From CAZSSM01 sp964609385 (GTDB lineage: Bacteria > Planctomycetota > Planctomycetia > Isosphaerales > Isosphaeraceae): DNA of 8,010 nucleotides. The notes beneath the pieces are model-generated. The model was not told the DNA's origin, searched no databases, and worked only from the letters and a program-made list of their open reading frames with translations. The stretch is from contig CAZSSM010000160.1 of assembly GCA_964609385.1 (NCBI GenBank), forward strand, positions 1 to 8,010. The letters run 5' to 3'. Numbering within the stretch: the first letter of the stretch is position 1; the number at the start of each line of letters is the position of its first letter. The translations under genes and the position numbers were made by a program. This document shows, one piece after another, positions 5,360-8,010 of this stretch.

Positions 5360-7471
5360 GTGTTTGCTGGACCGATCATCGCCCGCGAGGTCCTGACCGC
5401 CCCGCGACCCCTTCGGTTCTACGCCGTCCGCGCGTTCGTCGCCGTCCTCCTGTTCGTCCTGATGTGGACGGCCTACCAGGCGATCGTCGGCTGGCAAGTC
5501 GTCAGCGACATCGGTCTGCTGGCCGAGTTCGGACGGATTTTGTTTCGGGTCGCGGTCTTCGTCCAGTTGACCATCATCGTCTTCTTCGCCCCGCTCTGGG
5601 CGGCGACCAACATCGCGCATGAGAAGGACCGCCGGACCTTCGTGCTCCTCCTGATGACCGACCTGAGCGATCTGGAGATCGTGCTGGGCAAGCTGATCAG
5701 CAGCCTGTTGCGGATCTTCACGATGGTCGGGGTGGCGGCGCCTGTGCTCTTCCTGAGCCTCCTGATCGGGGGCGTCTCGGCGACGCAGGTCCTACAAGCC
5801 TTGGCGGTGACGGCGGCGGCGGGCCTGCTGGGCGGATCGATCGGGCTCCTGGTGGCGCTCTGGCGCGATCGGACTTTCCAGGCCTTGGCGGTGACCCTGC
5901 TGGTCATCGAGTTCCTGCTGGGTCTCAGCGAGCTGGCCGGCGCGTTGGTGCCGGCCACCGAGACCTTCCCGGGCCTCTCGGCGGTCCTCAACCCGTACCG
6001 GACGCTCCAACAGATCGTCGAGCTGGAGTCGACGACCGGCCTGGCCTGCGTGCTCCAGGTCGGCTTCTGCCTGGTCGGCTCGATCGCCATGGTGGCGCTG
6101 GGCGTCAACCGGCTCCGGGTCTGGAACCCCGGTCGGAACGAGCCGCGCGAGCAGCGCGAAGAGGAGCCGGCCGAGGAGCAGATCTACGAGATCACCGAGG
6201 AGGAGGCCCGTCGCGAGGCCGAGCAGCGGATGCATTCGGCCACCCGACGGCCGGTCGTCACCGAGGAGGTCGCCGAACTCCCGGTCCCCTCGGGATCGGG
6301 GCAGGTGCCCGGCCTGACCACCGTGATGGCCACGACGAACGTCTCGGCCGCGCGTGGCGGCGTCGACGGGGCGCAACCGGAGGCCGCCGTCGCCGTGGTG
6401 GGCGCGGGCGTGCCGGTCGCGGCGAACGGGAACGGCGCGACGCACACCGATTCGGGCAACGGGGTGGCCGGGGGCGGATCGTCCTCGACCGGGTTCGATG
6501 GCGCGTCCAATGGGTCCTCGGAGGCGGATCATGGTCGGGGCTCGACCGGGCTCCACGTCCCGCTCCGGACCCACCGGCGCCGGGTCAAGCAGGCCAAGCC
6601 GTACCGGATCCCCTGGACCAACCCGATCGTCTGGCGTGAGGTGATGACCCGCGCCTACGGCGGCAAGCCGATGATGATCCGGATCGCCTACGTGCTCGTC
6701 TTCGCCCTGGCCGTGGCGATCTTCGGGTTCCTCAACCCCGACGTCGAGGCCAACCCCTGGGCGCCGGCCTACTGCCTGCTCCCCTTGGGGATCCTCAGCC
6801 TGCTGCTGGTCAACGCGCAGGGGGTGACGGCCCTGACCAGCGAGCGGGACAGCGGAGCGCTCGACCTGCTGCTGGTCACCGAGGTCACGCCCCAACAGTT
6901 CATGTACGGCAAGCTCTACGGGATCCTGTTCAACACGCTGGAGCGGATCGCCCTACCGATCGGCCTGGCGATCTACTTCGGGCTCATCGGGATGCTCCAG
7001 CCGTTGGTGACGATCTTCATCGTGATCGACTTCCTGTTGCTGGTCCACTTCGTGGCGATGCTGGGGCTGCACTCGGCGATCACGTATACGAACAGCCGGA
7101 CGGCGGTGGCGACGAGCCTGGGGACGGCCTTCTTCCTGATGGCGGGCATCGGGATCTGTGCGTTCCTGATCGTGCAGAGCGACCGCGAGTTCCTCCGCCA
7201 GTTCAGCAGCTTCCTGATCTTCATCGGGGTGGGGAGCATCGCGTTGTACGCCTCGCTGGGGGCGCGCAACCCGTCCAACGCGATCGCGGTGGTGGCGGTC
7301 CTGACGCCGTTCCTGACCTTCTACTGCATCATCAGCGCGGTCAACGGCAGCGTGATCTCGCCGTTCCTGGTCAGCATGGGCATCTACGGCTTCGCCCTGT
7401 TGGCGATGCTCGTGCCGGCCGTCAGCGAGTTCGACATCGCCCTGGGCCGGACCAACGCGATGCAAGGGTGA
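5360..7471 (+). CDS. Duplicated ABC-2-type permease-like membrane protein (703 aa)
   Basis: Predicted inner-membrane subunit of an ABC exporter or related complex, with two related halves. Half 1 (1-255) has about six membrane helices, near 22-42, 60-82, 112-138, 145-167, 173-195 and 227-250. Half 2 (416-703) has about seven, near 438-458, 471-489, 528-547, 549-572, 582-604, 615-633 and 640-690. Matching elements show the duplication. GPIIAREVLTAPR at 4-16 pairs with NPIVWREVMTRAYG at 421-434. TNIAHEKDRRTFVLLLMTD at 83-101 pairs with TALTSERDSGALDLLLVTE at 490-508, each followed by a GKL motif (G110 and G517). The short E(K/R)D segment after a membrane helix is characteristic of ABC-2 permeases. 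The linker (256-415) is Glu-rich and then Gly/Ser/Asn/Ala/Val-rich and probably disordered. No ATP-binding subunit is encoded next to it, so its partner must lie elsewhere or the protein may act otherwise. The substrate is unknown. Confidence 0.88.
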   Translation: MFAGPIIAREVLTAPRPLRFYAVRAFVAVLLFVLMWTAYQAIVGWQVVSDIGLLAEFGRILFRVAVFVQLTIIVFFAPLWAATNIAHEKDRRTFVLLLMTDLSDLEIVLGKLISSLLRIFTMVGVAAPVLFLSLLIGGVSATQVLQALAVTAAAGLLGGSIGLLVALWRDRTFQALAVTLLVIEFLLGLSELAGALVPATETFPGLSAVLNPYRTLQQIVELESTTGLACVLQVGFCLVGSIAMVALGVNRLRVWNPGRNEPREQREEEPAEEQIYEITEEEARREAEQRMHSATRRPVVTEEVAELPVPSGSGQVPGLTTVMATTNVSAARGGVDGAQPEAAVAVVGAGVPVAANGNGATHTDSGNGVAGGGSSSTGFDGASNGSSEADHGRGSTGLHVPLRTHRRRVKQAKPYRIPWTNPIVWREVMTRAYGGKPMMIRIAYVLVFALAVAIFGFLNPDVEANPWAPAYCLLPLGILSLLLVNAQGVTALTSERDSGALDLLLVTEVTPQQFMYGKLYGILFNTLERIALPIGLAIYFGLIGMLQPLVTIFIVIDFLLLVHFVAMLGLHSAITYTNSRTAVATSLGTAFFLMAGIGICAFLIVQSDREFLRQFSSFLIFIGVGSIALYASLGARNPSNAIAVVAVLTPFLTFYCIISAVNGSVISPFLVSMGIYGFALLAMLVPAVSEFDIALGRTNAMQG

Positions 7472-7507
7472 GCCTTCGCCAGACGGCGCGAGCGTTGTCG
7501 ACACAGC

Positions 7508-7544
7508 CCCCAGCCACCCGGTCCCGACGCCCCGTGGTCTGGGG
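7508..7544. terminator. GC-rich hairpin between convergent genes, possible terminator
   Basis: CCCCAGCCAC (7508-7517) can pair with GTGG-T-CTGGGG (7534-7544), giving a 10-bp stem with one bulged T and a 16-nt loop. It begins 36 bp after the permease-like stop codon and lies 30 bp beyond the TPR gene's stop codon on the opposite strand. Neither side has a run of T, so it is not a textbook intrinsic terminator. Confidence 0.4.
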
Positions 7545-7574
7545 TGAGATTTGCCCCGAGATCCCGAGACGCCC

Positions 7575-8010
7575 TCACTCGGATCCCGCTTGCCGGTTCC
7601 GGAGCCGCTCCAGCAACTTTGGTGCAAGCTGAAGGATCTGAGCGTCCTGGGTCTCTCGGCCGATTTGCAGCGCGGCCTCCACCGACGCGATCGCCTCGGC
7701 AATCCGGCCCTGACGGGCGTAGGCTAAGCCCAGGTTTCCTAGGTCTTGGCCCTCGGCCCGTCGATCGCCGATCTCACGCGAGATTTTGAGGGCCTGCTGG
7801 TGGTGTTCGATGGCCTGCTCGATCCGGCCCAGGTCGGCGTAGGCATTGCCCAGGTTTCCCAGGGCGTTTCCCTCGCCACGTCGGTCTCCGATTTGACGTG
7901 CGATGTCCAGGTCCTGCTGGTAGTGTTCGATGGCCTGCTCGATCTGGCCCAGGTGGGCGTAGGCATTGCCCAGGTTTCCCAGGGCGTTTCCCTCGCCACG
8001 TCGGTCTCCG
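7575..8010 (-). CDS. Tetratricopeptide repeat protein, C-terminal part (start outside the window)
   Basis: The last 144 codons are present in a frame ending with TGA at 7577-7575. They encode three consecutive 40-residue TPR units of the kinesin-light-chain-like type, each beginning GDRR and containing GNLG-AYA--G-I-EAI. Units 1 and 2 share GDRRGEGNALGNLGNAYA, IEQAIEH and other positions. Unit 3 is more divergent (GDRRAEGQDLGNLGLAYARQ) and is followed by a charged capping helix of 24 residues (ending LLERLRNRQAGSE). Such repeats form superhelical protein-binding scaffolds, found in NB-ARC/CHAT-type regulators, kinases and other planctomycete and cyanobacterial proteins. The N-terminal effector domain, if any, lies beyond the right edge, so no specific role can be given. 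The gene is convergent with the permease-like gene. Confidence 0.9.
   Translation of the reverse strand, partial: GDRRGEGNALGNLGNAYAHLGQIEQAIEHYQQDLDIARQIGDRRGEGNALGNLGNAYADLGRIEQAIEHHQQALKISREIGDRRAEGQDLGNLGLAYARQGRIAEAIASVEAALQIGRETQDAQILQLAPKLLERLRNRQAGSE
7650..8009 (-). repeat. Tandem 120-bp repeats encoding TPR units
   Basis: Three in-register 120-bp units occupy 8009-7890, 7889-7770 and 7769-7650. The first two differ at about 11 of 120 positions by direct comparison, and 55 bp in a row are identical (7836-7890 and 7956-8010). The third is clearly more diverged. The array probably continues past the right edge. Confidence 0.9.

Noticed and set aside
5792..6895. Minus-strand open frame of 367 codons opposite the permease-like gene
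   Set aside because: Its product is a Gln/Asp/Arg/Gly/His-rich string typical of the antisense of GC-rich coding DNA. The plus-strand frame encodes consistent membrane helices and duplicated motifs.
7739..7999. Minus-strand 86-codon frame with a repeated Pro/Trp/Thr-rich sequence
   Set aside because: It is the TPR repeat array read in the wrong frame; its repetition is inherited from the 120-bp units.

Overview
The window is GC-rich and bacterial, and its real genes strongly prefer G or C at the third codon position. The gene content suggests a planctomycete, possibly a relative of the Isosphaeraceae. It includes a CRTAC1-type FG-GAP lipoprotein beside a very large multiheme cytochrome c/TPR fusion, a long two-half ABC-2-like membrane protein and near-identical TPR repeats. 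That placement is inferred from gene types and composition only; there is no rRNA or other marker gene.

Left part (1-5218, minus strand). Four genes run in the same direction, right to left: a small exported protein of unknown function (5131-4661), a predicted lipoprotein of unknown function (4468-3809), a 1059-residue membrane-anchored pentaheme cytochrome c with C-terminal TPR-like repeats (3711-532), and the first 166 codons of a CRTAC1-family lipoprotein (498 to the left edge). The cytochrome and CRTAC1 genes are only 33 bp apart, and a good Shine-Dalgarno sequence lies in that gap, so they are very likely co-transcribed. The gaps before the cytochrome (97 bp) and before the lipoprotein (192 bp) are wider, so membership of the first two genes in the same transcript is plausible but unproven. 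A TTGACA-containing sigma70-like promoter candidate lies just upstream of the first gene.

All four products carry export or membrane signals. The cytochrome's predicted topology puts its five c-type hemes outside the cytoplasmic membrane. Its membrane helices also contain two pairs of histidines spaced as b-heme ligands could be. A quinol-linked, periplasm-facing electron-transfer module served by lipoproteins is a reasonable hypothesis, but substrate and partners cannot be read from the sequence.

Right part (5219-8010). A divergent plus-strand gene (5360-7471) encodes a 703-residue protein with two ABC-2-permease-like halves joined by a long polar, Gly/Ser/Asn-rich linker. No ATPase gene is adjacent. 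It converges on the 3' end of a minus-strand TPR protein (8010-7575, start outside the window) whose repeats are exactly 40 residues (120 bp) long and nearly identical at the DNA level. The 103-bp convergent gap holds a GC-rich hairpin that may act as a terminator for one or both genes.

No tRNA, rRNA, CRISPR array, insertion sequence or integrase was seen. The remaining intergenic stretches are short (all under 300 bp) and hold only the sites listed.
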